Below are positions 15,576-22,627 of a stretch of 23,763 nucleotides of DNA, piece after piece (position 1 is the first letter of the stretch; the number at the start of each line of letters is the position of its first letter). Made by a program: the position numbers and the translations under genes. The notes beneath the pieces are model-generated. The model did not search any database. It was not told where the DNA came from and saw only the letters and a list, made by a program, of their open reading frames with translations. The DNA lies in the NCBI GenBank assembly GCA_017997315.1, contig JAGOFF010000010.1, positions 1-23,763 of the forward strand, given 5' to 3'. The DNA comes from Clostridia bacterium. GTDB lineage: Bacteria; Bacillota; Clostridia; Saccharofermentanales; UBA5734.

Positions 15576-16334
15576 TCAGGATTCCGGAGCCGGTTTGGCG
15601 CGGGCGACTTCCCGCGCCTTCTCGATCAGCCGGGCCAGCAACCGGGCGGAAGCATGGTTCAGATGAACTCCGTCCACCGTCATATGGAGTCCGCGGCTTC
15701 TCGCGACGCGTTCGGTGAACGGCAGCAGCGCGGTCCAGAACGCGTCCCGGACCGCTTTCGTCGGATCTTCGGAAAGCAGGTAGGGATTCTGACCGCCGTG
15801 TTTCAGGATGCGGCGTTTCTGGAAAGTCTTGAAATCGACGAAGGTGATGGCGCGTTCTTCGCAGATGCGTCGGATGATCCGGTTGTACTCGTCCGCGCGA
15901 AGATTGAGTTCGCTGTCCACGTCTTCGCCGATACAGGGCATGTTGAACACGGTCGCGGATTTGCCCGTCTCGGCCACCCGGTCCATCAGGAAGGCGTATG
16001 CCCGCTCGAACGACTCGATGTCGCGCAGGATCACCTTGCCTCCGCGGATCATCAGCTCGACGGCGAGACGCCAAGGTTCCGACCGGCTCTCCATGTGGGG
16101 CAGCAGCAGGTCGTTCGTTCCGATTCCGATGATGAACTCCCGGTTTTCCGGATCCTCGAGAAACGGCAGGATGCGTTCCGTCATGCCGGTCAGCGTGTCG
16201 CCTCCGATGCCGTGGTTCCGATAACGTTCCTTGTCCTGGAAATACCGGATGTACGGGATGCCGGGCGGGCCGAACGTCAGGCTGTCGCCGAAACAGAAAA
16301 CAAGTCCGTTTTCTTCGCATGGCTGATCCGTCAT
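15576..16334 (-). CDS. SGNH/GDSL-family esterase
   Basis: A 252-residue hydrolase that likely removes acyl (often acetyl) esters from a sugar or lipid. The nucleophile is S18 in FGDSLTFG; the block II glycine is in HGIGGDT, block III is GTNDL, and the catalytic Asp/His pair is D221 and H224 in DGVHLN. All four SGNH blocks are thus present. No signal peptide. The ATG at 16334 follows AAGGGA by 6 nt; the open frame continues upstream to a Met near 16508, but that part has no SGNH homology and contains the promoter. The sulfatase gene follows at 27 bp, so de-esterification and desulfation of one substrate is a fair inference. Confidence 0.9.
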   Translation of the reverse strand: MTDQPCEENGLVFCFGDSLTFGPPGIPYIRYFQDKERYRNHGIGGDTLTGMTERILPFLEDPENREFIIGIGTNDLLLPHMESRSEPWRLAVELMIRGGKVILRDIESFERAYAFLMDRVAETGKSATVFNMPCIGEDVDSELNLRADEYNRIIRRICEERAITFVDFKTFQKRRILKHGGQNPYLLSEDPTKAVRDAFWTALLPFTERVARSRGLHMTVDGVHLNHASARLLARLIEKAREVARAKPAPES

Positions 16335-16392
16335 GATGTCCCTTCCCGCGGCGTCGTACCGCTCCCCCCGCCCGTGCGGGAGATTCCCACCC

Positions 16393-16398
16393 ATTGTA
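16393..16398 (-). promoter_or_regulatory. -10 box for the esterase-sulfatase operon
   Basis: TACAAT on the minus strand lies about 58 bp before the ATG, inside GGTACAATGGGTG (16388-16400), which is identical to the ferredoxin promoter element. No strong -35 is found at 16-18 bp (TGAATT is the nearest), so an activator may be needed. Confidence 0.4.
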
Positions 16399-16437
16399 CC
16401 GTTGCGCGGAGGAGAATTCAGCAGAGGCGGCAAGAGA

Positions 16438-16450
16438 CCGCACCGTGCGG
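16438..16450. promoter_or_regulatory. Perfect palindrome upstream of the esterase-sulfatase operon
   Basis: CCGCAC-C-GTGCGG, a 6-bp half-site dyad with a one-base centre, lies 40 bp upstream of the -10 box. The size and position suit a dimeric regulator such as a LacI-type protein, but no regulator gene is nearby. Confidence 0.35.
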
Positions 16451-16517
16451 GGATATACGGAAACAGCCGTGCTCCGCATCGTCTGCATGCCGGACACTGC
16501 ATCTTCAAGCGGATTGG

Positions 16518-17495
16518 TCAGCCGATCCCGCTCCTTCGCACGATCCGGTGCGCAAGGAGCGTAATCCAGGGCGACGGAATTTTCTTTTGCCCGAAGTCCC
16601 AGTCCTTCCATGCGGTCCAGACGGACTCCGCCGTGAACCGTCCGGTATCGTCCGCTTTTGATTCCATCACCCCAAGCATATCCAGGAAGCGCGGATCCTT
16701 CCGGATGCCGGGATACTGCGTCAGTACATCCAGCACATGGATCAAGTCATACCAGATCATCGGAGCCTTGATTTTCCGGAAGTCCGTGCCCATATGGAAG
16801 AGGTACGGATGCTCCTCACGGCTTCGGTTCCACAGATGAAGCAGGCTCTCCGTGCCGGCATTTACCGCCGGGCCGTCCTGCAGATCCGGAAACAGCGTCA
16901 GCAACCGAAGCATGGAGAGGGTGGCAAAAGGGCACGGATCCGTCTTTCGACCCGGCCCGCGAAATCCGCCGAGCTCCCCGGATCCGGCACACGGCCAACC
17001 GTTTCCCGCAGCGAGCTGAATCAGCCCGGCCACTGCCGATTCCATTTCCGTGCAGGTATACAGGCCGGTTCCGATCGCGCCGTACAACTGCACAGGAACA
17101 TCGCAGAGCGACCATCCCCACAAGTCGCGGCCGGTGCCGCCGAAGTGTACGGGGATGTTGATGGGAATCCGGAGCAGCCCGTCCTCCATACGATGCTCAT
17201 CCATTGCCGCGCGAACAGCGGACAGTTCCACATCCTTCGCCGTTACGCCGATGTCAGCCAGAAACGCCAGTTTATGATATGGCAAACCGGCATTCTTGTG
17301 GCTGTTGAGGACTGCTCCGGGCCAGTTTTGAAGTTCGGCGACCAAGCCTAGGACGAGCGGATGCGTCAACATGCGTGTTTTGGCATCCATGACCATCGGA
17401 TCGTCCGGCACGCGGTCTTCCAGGTCGAGAAGTGTCCGGTACTCCGCCCAAGGCGCTGCCGACGGATCCGCGGGGATCGATACAGTCATCTCCAT
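16518..17495 (-). CDS. Conserved toroid-like protein of unknown function (toroid B)
   Basis: A 325-residue soluble protein with no signal or membrane segment. Regular helix-pair spacing suggests the alpha/alpha-toroid (terpenoid-cyclase) fold. Blocks that look strongly constrained are LPYHKLAFLADIG (71-83), LYGAIGTGL (137-145), NGWPC (165-169), RKTDPCPFATL (183-193), YLFHMGTDFRK (231-241), WYDLIHVLDVL (248-258) and GRFTAESVW (285-293). I recall similar blocks in uncharacterised clostridial proteins, but no function. Invariant-looking Cys/His/Asp residues hint at an active or ligand site. Two starts are possible: ATG 17495 (AGGGG 8 nt upstream) or ATG 17489 (AGAGG 8 nt upstream); I chose the longer. 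It follows the glycosylase gene by 11 bp. Its DNA appears somewhat less GC-rich than its neighbours. Confidence 0.7.
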   Translation of the reverse strand: MEMTVSIPADPSAAPWAEYRTLLDLEDRVPDDPMVMDAKTRMLTHPLVLGLVAELQNWPGAVLNSHKNAGLPYHKLAFLADIGVTAKDVELSAVRAAMDEHRMEDGLLRIPINIPVHFGGTGRDLWGWSLCDVPVQLYGAIGTGLYTCTEMESAVAGLIQLAAGNGWPCAGSGELGGFRGPGRKTDPCPFATLSMLRLLTLFPDLQDGPAVNAGTESLLHLWNRSREEHPYLFHMGTDFRKIKAPMIWYDLIHVLDVLTQYPGIRKDPRFLDMLGVMESKADDTGRFTAESVWTAWKDWDFGQKKIPSPWITLLAHRIVRRSGIG

Positions 17496-17506
17496 ATCCT
17501 CTGCCC

Positions 17507-18118
17507 CTATGGTTTCCACCCCTGCGGGACCGCCCACAGGTACAGCGAGGCGACCGTACCGTACGGCGAGTAGTCCTTCCGGTGTCGCCGGAAATTCTCC
17601 CGCGTGATCCGGTCGTACCCGTACAGCCGCTCCATGCCGCGCCGGATGCCGAAATCGCCCCAGCTCACCACGTCCGGACGCCGCATGCTGAAAATCAGGA
17701 ACATCTCCGCGGTCCACACCCCGATGCCGGGCAGCGCGGCGAGCCGTCCGACGATCTCCCCGTCCTCCAGCGCGTCCAGTCCCGCCAGGTCGAGCCGGCC
17801 GGAGGCGACCTCGTGCGCGAGTCCCTGGAGCCATCCGGCCTTGCGCGCGGACAGTCCGCACGCGCGCAGCACATCGATCGGCGCCGCGGTCAGCGCGTCG
17901 GGCGAACGGCCGCCGGGCAATCCATCAAGCCGGGCCAGCACGGACTCTGCTGCCTTGCCGGAGATCTGCTGGCTCACGATGCTGTCGACCAGCGTGCCGA
18001 ACCGGTCTGTCCCGACCTCCCGCTGCAGCGGACCCAGCCGATCGATCAGTTCGCCGAGCACAGGGTCCTGGCGTTTCAGCCGGTCGATTTCGGTCCGACC
18101 GTATTCATAGATGGGCAA
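17507..18118 (-). CDS. DNA-3-methyladenine glycosylase II-like (HhH-GPD)
   Basis: Base-excision repair enzyme that removes alkylated purines from DNA. The 203 residues cover the catalytic helix-hairpin-helix domain alone; the N-terminal TBP-like domain of E. coli AlkA is absent, as in many Gram-positive relatives. The hairpin is LPGIGVWTAEMF (129-140), and the catalytic Asp is D155 in SWGDFGIRRG. The early motif SIVSQQISGKAA (46-57) is typical of the family. There is no FeS-cluster cysteine loop, arguing against endonuclease III or MutY. The start is a TTG at 18118 with GGGGAG 8 nt upstream; no in-frame ATG is near. It lies 57 bp after the aquaporin gene. Confidence 0.9.
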   Translation of the reverse strand: MPIYEYGRTEIDRLKRQDPVLGELIDRLGPLQREVGTDRFGTLVDSIVSQQISGKAAESVLARLDGLPGGRSPDALTAAPIDVLRACGLSARKAGWLQGLAHEVASGRLDLAGLDALEDGEIVGRLAALPGIGVWTAEMFLIFSMRRPDVVSWGDFGIRRGMERLYGYDRITRENFRRHRKDYSPYGTVASLYLWAVPQGWKP

Positions 18119-18175
18119 TGCCTGTTCTCCCCTCCCGGCCCCGCCCGTCCCGGCGGTGGCCGTCCCGCGCCCCGT
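18119..18175. other. Short GC-rich gap between aquaporin and glycosylase genes
   Basis: Holds the GGGGAG ribosome site of the glycosylase gene and no convincing promoter or T-tailed hairpin, so read-through from the aquaporin gene is likely. Confidence 0.3.
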
Positions 18176-18865
18176 TCAGACGGCCTTGGCGGGTTTGAAC
18201 AACCTCCACAGCAGGGCCGCAACGATCGCGCCCGCCATCGGGGCGGCCAGGAACACCCAGACCTGCGACCAGGCTTCCCCGCCGGTGAACAGCGCTGGTC
18301 CGAAGCTGCGCGCGGGATTGACCGAGGTTCCGGTCAGCGGGATCCCGAGGATGTGGACGAACGTCAGCGTCAGCCCGATCACGATCCCGGCGAGGCTACC
18401 GGTCTTCTCGCTGGTGGTGACACCCAGGATCGTCAAAACGAACACGCAGGTCAGCACGATCTCCACCAGGATCGCTCCCCACATCCCGAGTCCGACATAC
18501 GACAGCGCACCGTATCCGTCTGCGCCGAGCCCGGTTTTCACGGGATCCAGATCCGACATCGCAACGACCGCCTTGAGGAGCGCGGCCGCCGCGATTCCGC
18601 CCGCGAACTGCGCGGTCAGATAGCCGACGAAGTCCGCGATTCCGAGCCGACCGTCGATCAGCATGGCCAGGGATACCGCGGGATTGATGTGGCATCCGGA
18701 AACGTGTCCGATCGCATAGGCCATTGCGACGATCGAGAGCCCGAACGCCAGCGCGATGCCCAGCACCCCCAGGACACCGTCGATACCGCCCGACAGCGCC
18801 GCGGCGCCGCAGCTGAAGAACACCAGCACGAATGTTCCGAGGAATTCAGCGAGATACTTCTTCAT
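18176..18865 (-). CDS. aqpZ: Aquaporin Z-type water channel
   Basis: A 229-residue, six-helix major intrinsic protein for passive water flow across the membrane. Both NPA boxes are intact: N61-P62-A63 (CHINPAV) and N183-P184-A185 (SVNPARS). The selectivity filter can be read as F41, H171, T180, R186; the His-to-Thr and Thr-to-Arg spacings equal those of E. coli AqpZ (F43, H174, T183, R189). A glycerol facilitator would have Trp/Gly in place of Phe/His, so water is the expected substrate. The ATG at 18865 has GGGAG about 7 nt upstream, inside the end of the acetyltransferase gene; the two genes overlap by 20 bp, implying coupled translation. Confidence 0.93.
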   Translation of the reverse strand: MKKYLAEFLGTFVLVFFSCGAAALSGGIDGVLGVLGIALAFGLSIVAMAYAIGHVSGCHINPAVSLAMLIDGRLGIADFVGYLTAQFAGGIAAAALLKAVVAMSDLDPVKTGLGADGYGALSYVGLGMWGAILVEIVLTCVFVLTILGVTTSEKTGSLAGIVIGLTLTFVHILGIPLTGTSVNPARSFGPALFTGGEAWSQVWVFLAAPMAGAIVAALLWRLFKPAKAV

Positions 18866-19343
18866 GTCCTTTCTCCCTTTCCCTGAACGGTTCGAGCGAA
18901 TCCAGGACCATGATGTGTTCCTGACCGAAGACCCGCCCGTCAAAACGGAATCCCAGCCCCTCGTACAAACGGACCGCCGGGGCGTTGTCCTTGTGGACAC
19001 CCAGATACACCTTGTCGCGGGTCACGTCCTGTGCGATCCGCCGCAGGACGAGCCGCATCGCTGCCGCCGCCGATCCCATTCCCTGATGCGCTTTGTCGAC
19101 CATCAGGCGATAGATCCAGTATTCCCCGTCGTCCCGGTCCAGACAGTACATCAGGAATCCCACCGGCGTCTCTCCGCGGTACACCGCGATAGGGACGCAC
19201 TCCGGCTGTACCCTGGACTGCGCGATCGACACCGCGTTGGAAAGCACGTTCCTCTCCTGTCCGTCCGCGACGGACAGATTGATCACATCCCAGAAGTTGT
19301 CCGCGTCGACCGGCCGAAGCGTGATCTCCGTATTCCCATCCAT
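18846..19343 (-). CDS. GNAT acetyltransferase, spermidine/BltD-PaiA-like
   Basis: A 165-residue acetyltransferase. The segment DGEYWIYRLMVDKAHQGMGSAAAAM carries the acetyl-CoA loop QGMG (87-90) and the YxIYRxMVD pattern seen in BltD/PaiA-type polyamine acetyltransferases; the C-terminal AVRLYEGLGFRFDGR is standard. Polyamine acetylation would lower toxic spermidine, but the substrate is only inferred. The ATG at 19343 is preceded closely by AGAGGG. It lies 6 bp after the stop of the large cyclic-di-GMP gene and overlaps aqpZ by 20 bp, so all three are probably one transcript. Confidence 0.85.
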   Translation of the reverse strand: MDGNTEITLRPVDADNFWDVINLSVADGQERNVLSNAVSIAQSRVQPECVPIAVYRGETPVGFLMYCLDRDDGEYWIYRLMVDKAHQGMGSAAAAMRLVLRRIAQDVTRDKVYLGVHKDNAPAVRLYEGLGFRFDGRVFGQEHIMVLDSLEPFREREKGHEEVSR

Positions 19344-19349
19344 ATCCCT

Positions 19350-21569
19350 CTACCTCCCGGACGTCCAGGCCCGGTTCAGGACCTTGGTGACGAACGTACG
19401 CGCGACAACCTCGTCAAACTGGGTGCCGACGCCCCGGCGGATCTCTTCGACCGCCGCTTCTTCTGACAATTTCCTGCGATATTTCCGTGCGGAGGTCATC
19501 TCGTCGAACGCCTCCGCCACCGCCAGGATCAGGGATCCCGTCGGGATTTCGGGCTGCCGGATCCCGCGGGGGTATCCGCCTCCGTCCGGGCGCTCGTGGT
19601 GGGACAGCACATAGGCGGCGATCCCGGTGAACTCCGCAGAGGATCGCAGGATCTGGTATCCGATCTCCGGGTGGCGCCGGATTTCGATCCAGTCCTCCTC
19701 CATCGGCTTTCGGGTCTGGTCGAGCAGCCGGTCGTCGAACACAATCTTTCCGATGTCGTGCATCAGGCCGGCGGTGATCATGTCGCGAGCGTCGTCCGGT
19801 CCCATGCCCATCGCCTGCGCGATGGCGCCGCACAGCATCCCGACCCGGTGGCTGTGGGCCTGCTCCTTGGGGCTTTTCTGGTACAGCGTGCCGGTGACGA
19901 TCTTGATCGTTTCGCTGCGCATGCTGTTGCTTTCCGTCAGCTTCCTGCGGTACATGCTGTTCTCGGCTTCGGTGAAAACGTTCTCCATCTCCTCGTCCAG
20001 GCCCGTGCGGGTCGCCCAGCCGAACGAAACCGATATCACAGCCGGCTGCGCGCTCTCCCTGGCGATCGCATCCCGGATCCGCCGTACGATGATCTCGGCT
20101 TCGGCGGCGTCGGTCTTGGGCAGGAGCATGACGAATTCGTCGCCCCCGATGCGGGCGATGATGTCGTCCGCCCGGCTGACGCTCCGGATGATCCCGGCGA
20201 CCCGGATCAGCAGCTGGTCGCCCGCCAGGTGGCCAAACGCGTCGTTGACCAGCTTGAGACCGTTGACATCCGCAATGACCAGCGAGATCGGGAGGTTGCG
20301 CCGGGTGTTGAGCCGCTTGAGTTCCTCCTCATAGAACCGGCGGTTGTACAGGCCGGTCAGCTGGTCGTGGAAACTGAGCTCGAGGATCTTCTGCTCCACG
20401 AGCTTGCGCTCGTCGATGTCCCGGCTGACTCCGATCTTCTCGATCTCGCCCAGTTCGTTTCGGCGGTACCGGATCGAGTTTTCGATCCATTTGTACCCTC
20501 CACCCTTGACGGTCTGCCGGATCTGCCGGACATAGGTCCTCGGTTCATCCGGATGTTCGATGAAGTCCGCGACCTCCTCCTGGGCCGTACCGAGGATATC
20601 CGCTACGCTGTCTTCGTCGTGTGCATCCGTGATCGTCTGCCGCATCACCTCTTCGACCGTGAACCCGCGCTGCGTCTCCACCGAGGGGCTGACATAGGTG
20701 ATCTGCCGGCGGTCGACATTGAATACCCAGATCACGTCGGACGCATGCTCCGCGAGCATGCGGTATTTCTCCTCGCTCGTCCGGAGCGCAGCCTCGGCTT
20801 CCTTCCTCTTGGTGATGTCGGTGGAAAAACTCAGGATCGCAGGCGCTCCGTTCCACTCGATGCGGACTCCGCCGACCTCCGCCCAGATGACCTCACCGTT
20901 TTTCCGGACGAACCGCAACTCGCTGCGGGCGGCGTACCCGGGCTCCACATAGCGGTTATCCAACGTTGCAGCGGCCGCTGCGCGGTCGTAGGGGTGGACG
21001 ATGTCCAGCGCAGCCACCTTGCCCAGATCTTCCTCAGCGTATCCGGTCAGCCGGTACGCCATCGGATTGCACAGCACGTACACTCCGTTCTGGATTACCG
21101 AGATGGCTTCGACCGCATTCTCGAACAGGATGCGGTACCGCTCCAGGCTGTCCTGCAGCGCGCGGTCCCGGCGGATGCGGTCGGTGACGTCCCGGCACGC
21201 CGCGTAGATCCGGTTGCCTTCCGGCCGGGAGCGCCACTCGATGGACCGCCAGCTCCCGTCCTTGTGCCGGTACCGGTTCACGAAACTGACGACGGATTCC
21301 TGCCGAACAAGCCGGCGGATGGCCTCCATCGTGTCCGGGAGGTCGTCCGGGTGGACGAAGTCCAGGAACCGGGCGCCTTCCAGCTCCTCCCGTGTGTACC
21401 CGAGCACCTGCGACCAGGCGGGATTGACGCGGAGGAGGTGCCCGTCCGTGTCCCCAATGGAAAGCATGTCGAGACTCAGGTCGAACAGCCGGTCGAGCGG
21501 GAAGGAGTCCGCCTCCGATGTATCCGGAACGGCCTCCTCGGAATTGGGGAAATGCATGTCATCCGTCAT
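19350..21569 (-). CDS. PAS-PAS-PAS-GGDEF-HD-GYP cyclic-di-GMP protein
   Basis: A 739-residue cytosolic regulator with no membrane segment. Three PAS domains (about 24-130, 140-262, 272-398) sense an unknown cue. The GGDEF domain follows with intact GGDEF at 475-479 and an inhibitory RADD I-site at 466-469, so it should synthesise cyclic-di-GMP and be feedback-limited. The HD-GYP domain has H604-D605 (MHDIGK) and HHERPDGGGYP at 657-667, the residues needed for phosphodiesterase activity. Both catalytic sites therefore look active, with PAS input possibly choosing the direction. The ATG at 21569 has GAGGAG 11 nt upstream, a little far; a second in-frame ATG at 21557 is possible. A 22-bp inverted repeat lies upstream at 21661-21682. 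Confidence 0.93.
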   Translation of the reverse strand: MTDDMHFPNSEEAVPDTSEADSFPLDRLFDLSLDMLSIGDTDGHLLRVNPAWSQVLGYTREELEGARFLDFVHPDDLPDTMEAIRRLVRQESVVSFVNRYRHKDGSWRSIEWRSRPEGNRIYAACRDVTDRIRRDRALQDSLERYRILFENAVEAISVIQNGVYVLCNPMAYRLTGYAEEDLGKVAALDIVHPYDRAAAAATLDNRYVEPGYAARSELRFVRKNGEVIWAEVGGVRIEWNGAPAILSFSTDITKRKEAEAALRTSEEKYRMLAEHASDVIWVFNVDRRQITYVSPSVETQRGFTVEEVMRQTITDAHDEDSVADILGTAQEEVADFIEHPDEPRTYVRQIRQTVKGGGYKWIENSIRYRRNELGEIEKIGVSRDIDERKLVEQKILELSFHDQLTGLYNRRFYEEELKRLNTRRNLPISLVIADVNGLKLVNDAFGHLAGDQLLIRVAGIIRSVSRADDIIARIGGDEFVMLLPKTDAAEAEIIVRRIRDAIARESAQPAVISVSFGWATRTGLDEEMENVFTEAENSMYRRKLTESNSMRSETIKIVTGTLYQKSPKEQAHSHRVGMLCGAIAQAMGMGPDDARDMITAGLMHDIGKIVFDDRLLDQTRKPMEEDWIEIRRHPEIGYQILRSSAEFTGIAAYVLSHHERPDGGGYPRGIRQPEIPTGSLILAVAEAFDEMTSARKYRRKLSEEAAVEEIRRGVGTQFDEVVARTFVTKVLNRAWTSGR

Positions 21570-21739
21570 CGGTATACAGGCTCCTCGGTCTGGCGCTCCC
21601 GACCAATCCGTGCGGGGCCGGAAGCGCGCGGGTTTCACCCTCCATTTTGGCATACCGGATTCCGGAATGCATGAATTCCGGATGAATCGGCCCCGACGGG
21701 CGGAACTCCCGGACGCGGGACGATATCGCCGACGGGCGG
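21570..21739. other. Intergenic region upstream of the PAS-GGDEF-HD-GYP gene
   Basis: About 170 bp without a gene. It contains the 21661-21682 inverted repeat and a GAGGAG ribosome site. I find no clear -35/-10 pair. Confidence 0.35.
21661..21682. repeat. Perfect 8-bp inverted repeat, hairpin or operator
   Basis: TCCGGAAT and ATTCCGGA flank GCATGA. It is 57 bp after the PhzF-type gene stop and 92 bp before the cyclic-di-GMP gene start. No T-run follows on the minus strand, so it may be an operator or a weak terminator. Confidence 0.5.
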
Positions 21740-22618
21740 CTACAGCAGCCAGACGCCCCGGATCCGGTCGACGGCGCGGCCGCCGAACAGGATCCTGTCC
21801 CCCTCGGCCGCCAGCCGGACGGTGTTGTACACGATCCCCGCCCCGCCTTGCTCGATCGCGATGTCCCGGCCGTCCCACCGGCCGTTCTTCCGCAGATACG
21901 CGCCGAACGCACTGTTGCCCGATCCGGTCGCGGGATCCTCGAGATATCCGAACCGCGGGGCGAACACCCGGGTGTGCGCGAAATGGTCCGGACGCTCCGC
22001 CTGCATCGCATACGCGAGTACGATCCCGATGTCATGCGCGAGGCAGAAGTCTCCGAGCGTCCGCTCGTCCGGTTGCAGCCGGATCAGGTCCTCCAGACGG
22101 TCGAACGGCACCAGCAGTGTGACCAGCCCCGCGTCGACGCAGTCGGGGGGCGTCCCGCCGGAGATCGCGTCCGCTGCGGTTCCGAGCGCTTCCGCGATCG
22201 CCGTGCGGGACAGTTCCGTCCCGATGTGACGGGGTTCGGGCGCGGAGATGTAGACCGCATCCTGCGACGGGATCCGATTGTAAACGGTCAACGGCCCCTT
22301 GCGCCGGGTCGTGATTCGGATCTCGGGCCGGCGGTACAGCTCGGGAGTGGAATGGATCAGGCTGTACAGGCAGGCGATCGTACCGTGCCCGCAAAAGTCC
22401 ACTTCACATTCCGAAGACCAGTAGGACAGCGCGTATCCGCCGTCCGGCTCCGGCCGGCAGGCCACCAGTTCGGATACGAATCCGCGGTGCCGTCGGGCGA
22501 TGTCGAGCATCTGCGCGTCGCCCAGCATTTGATCCGCCTTGAGATAGAGGCAGGCGGCCGGATTCCCAAGGGAGTCCCCTGCGATGAACGCGTCGGTTTT
22601 CCGGTAGGACAGTTCCAT
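21740..22618 (-). CDS. PhzF-family isomerase/epimerase-like protein
   Basis: A 292-residue enzyme of the diaminopimelate-epimerase fold. PhzF members move a proton or double bond in small metabolites. Signature segments are present: the opening KTDAFIAGDSLGNPAAC, the catalytic glutamate E50 (FVSE), the EVDFCGHGTIA motif near residues 70-80, and DPATGSGNSAFGAYL from D228. Only the catalytic glutamate, not a Cys pair, supplies acid/base chemistry in this family, as here. The substrate is unknown; no phenazine genes are nearby. The ATG at 22618 has only a weak AGAAAG site, but it lies 9 bp after the transcarbamylase-like gene, so coupled translation is likely. Confidence 0.88.
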   Translation of the reverse strand: MELSYRKTDAFIAGDSLGNPAACLYLKADQMLGDAQMLDIARRHRGFVSELVACRPEPDGGYALSYWSSECEVDFCGHGTIACLYSLIHSTPELYRRPEIRITTRRKGPLTVYNRIPSQDAVYISAPEPRHIGTELSRTAIAEALGTAADAISGGTPPDCVDAGLVTLLVPFDRLEDLIRLQPDERTLGDFCLAHDIGIVLAYAMQAERPDHFAHTRVFAPRFGYLEDPATGSGNSAFGAYLRKNGRWDGRDIAIEQGGAGIVYNTVRLAAEGDRILFGGRAVDRIRGVWLL

Positions 22619-22627
22619 AACGTCTTT

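Noticed and set aside
16335..16508. N-terminal extension of the SGNH esterase with a CPAC...C zinc-like pattern
   Set aside because: It contains the likely promoter, does not match SGNH proteins, and the ATG at 16334 has a proper ribosome site.
14052..16661. 869-codon plus-strand open frame opposite the sulfatase and esterase genes
   Set aside because: Its composition is a shadow of the two real genes on the other strand; no recognisable motif.
19596..21674. 692-codon plus-strand open frame opposite the PAS-GGDEF-HD-GYP gene
   Set aside because: Antisense shadow without start signals or domains.
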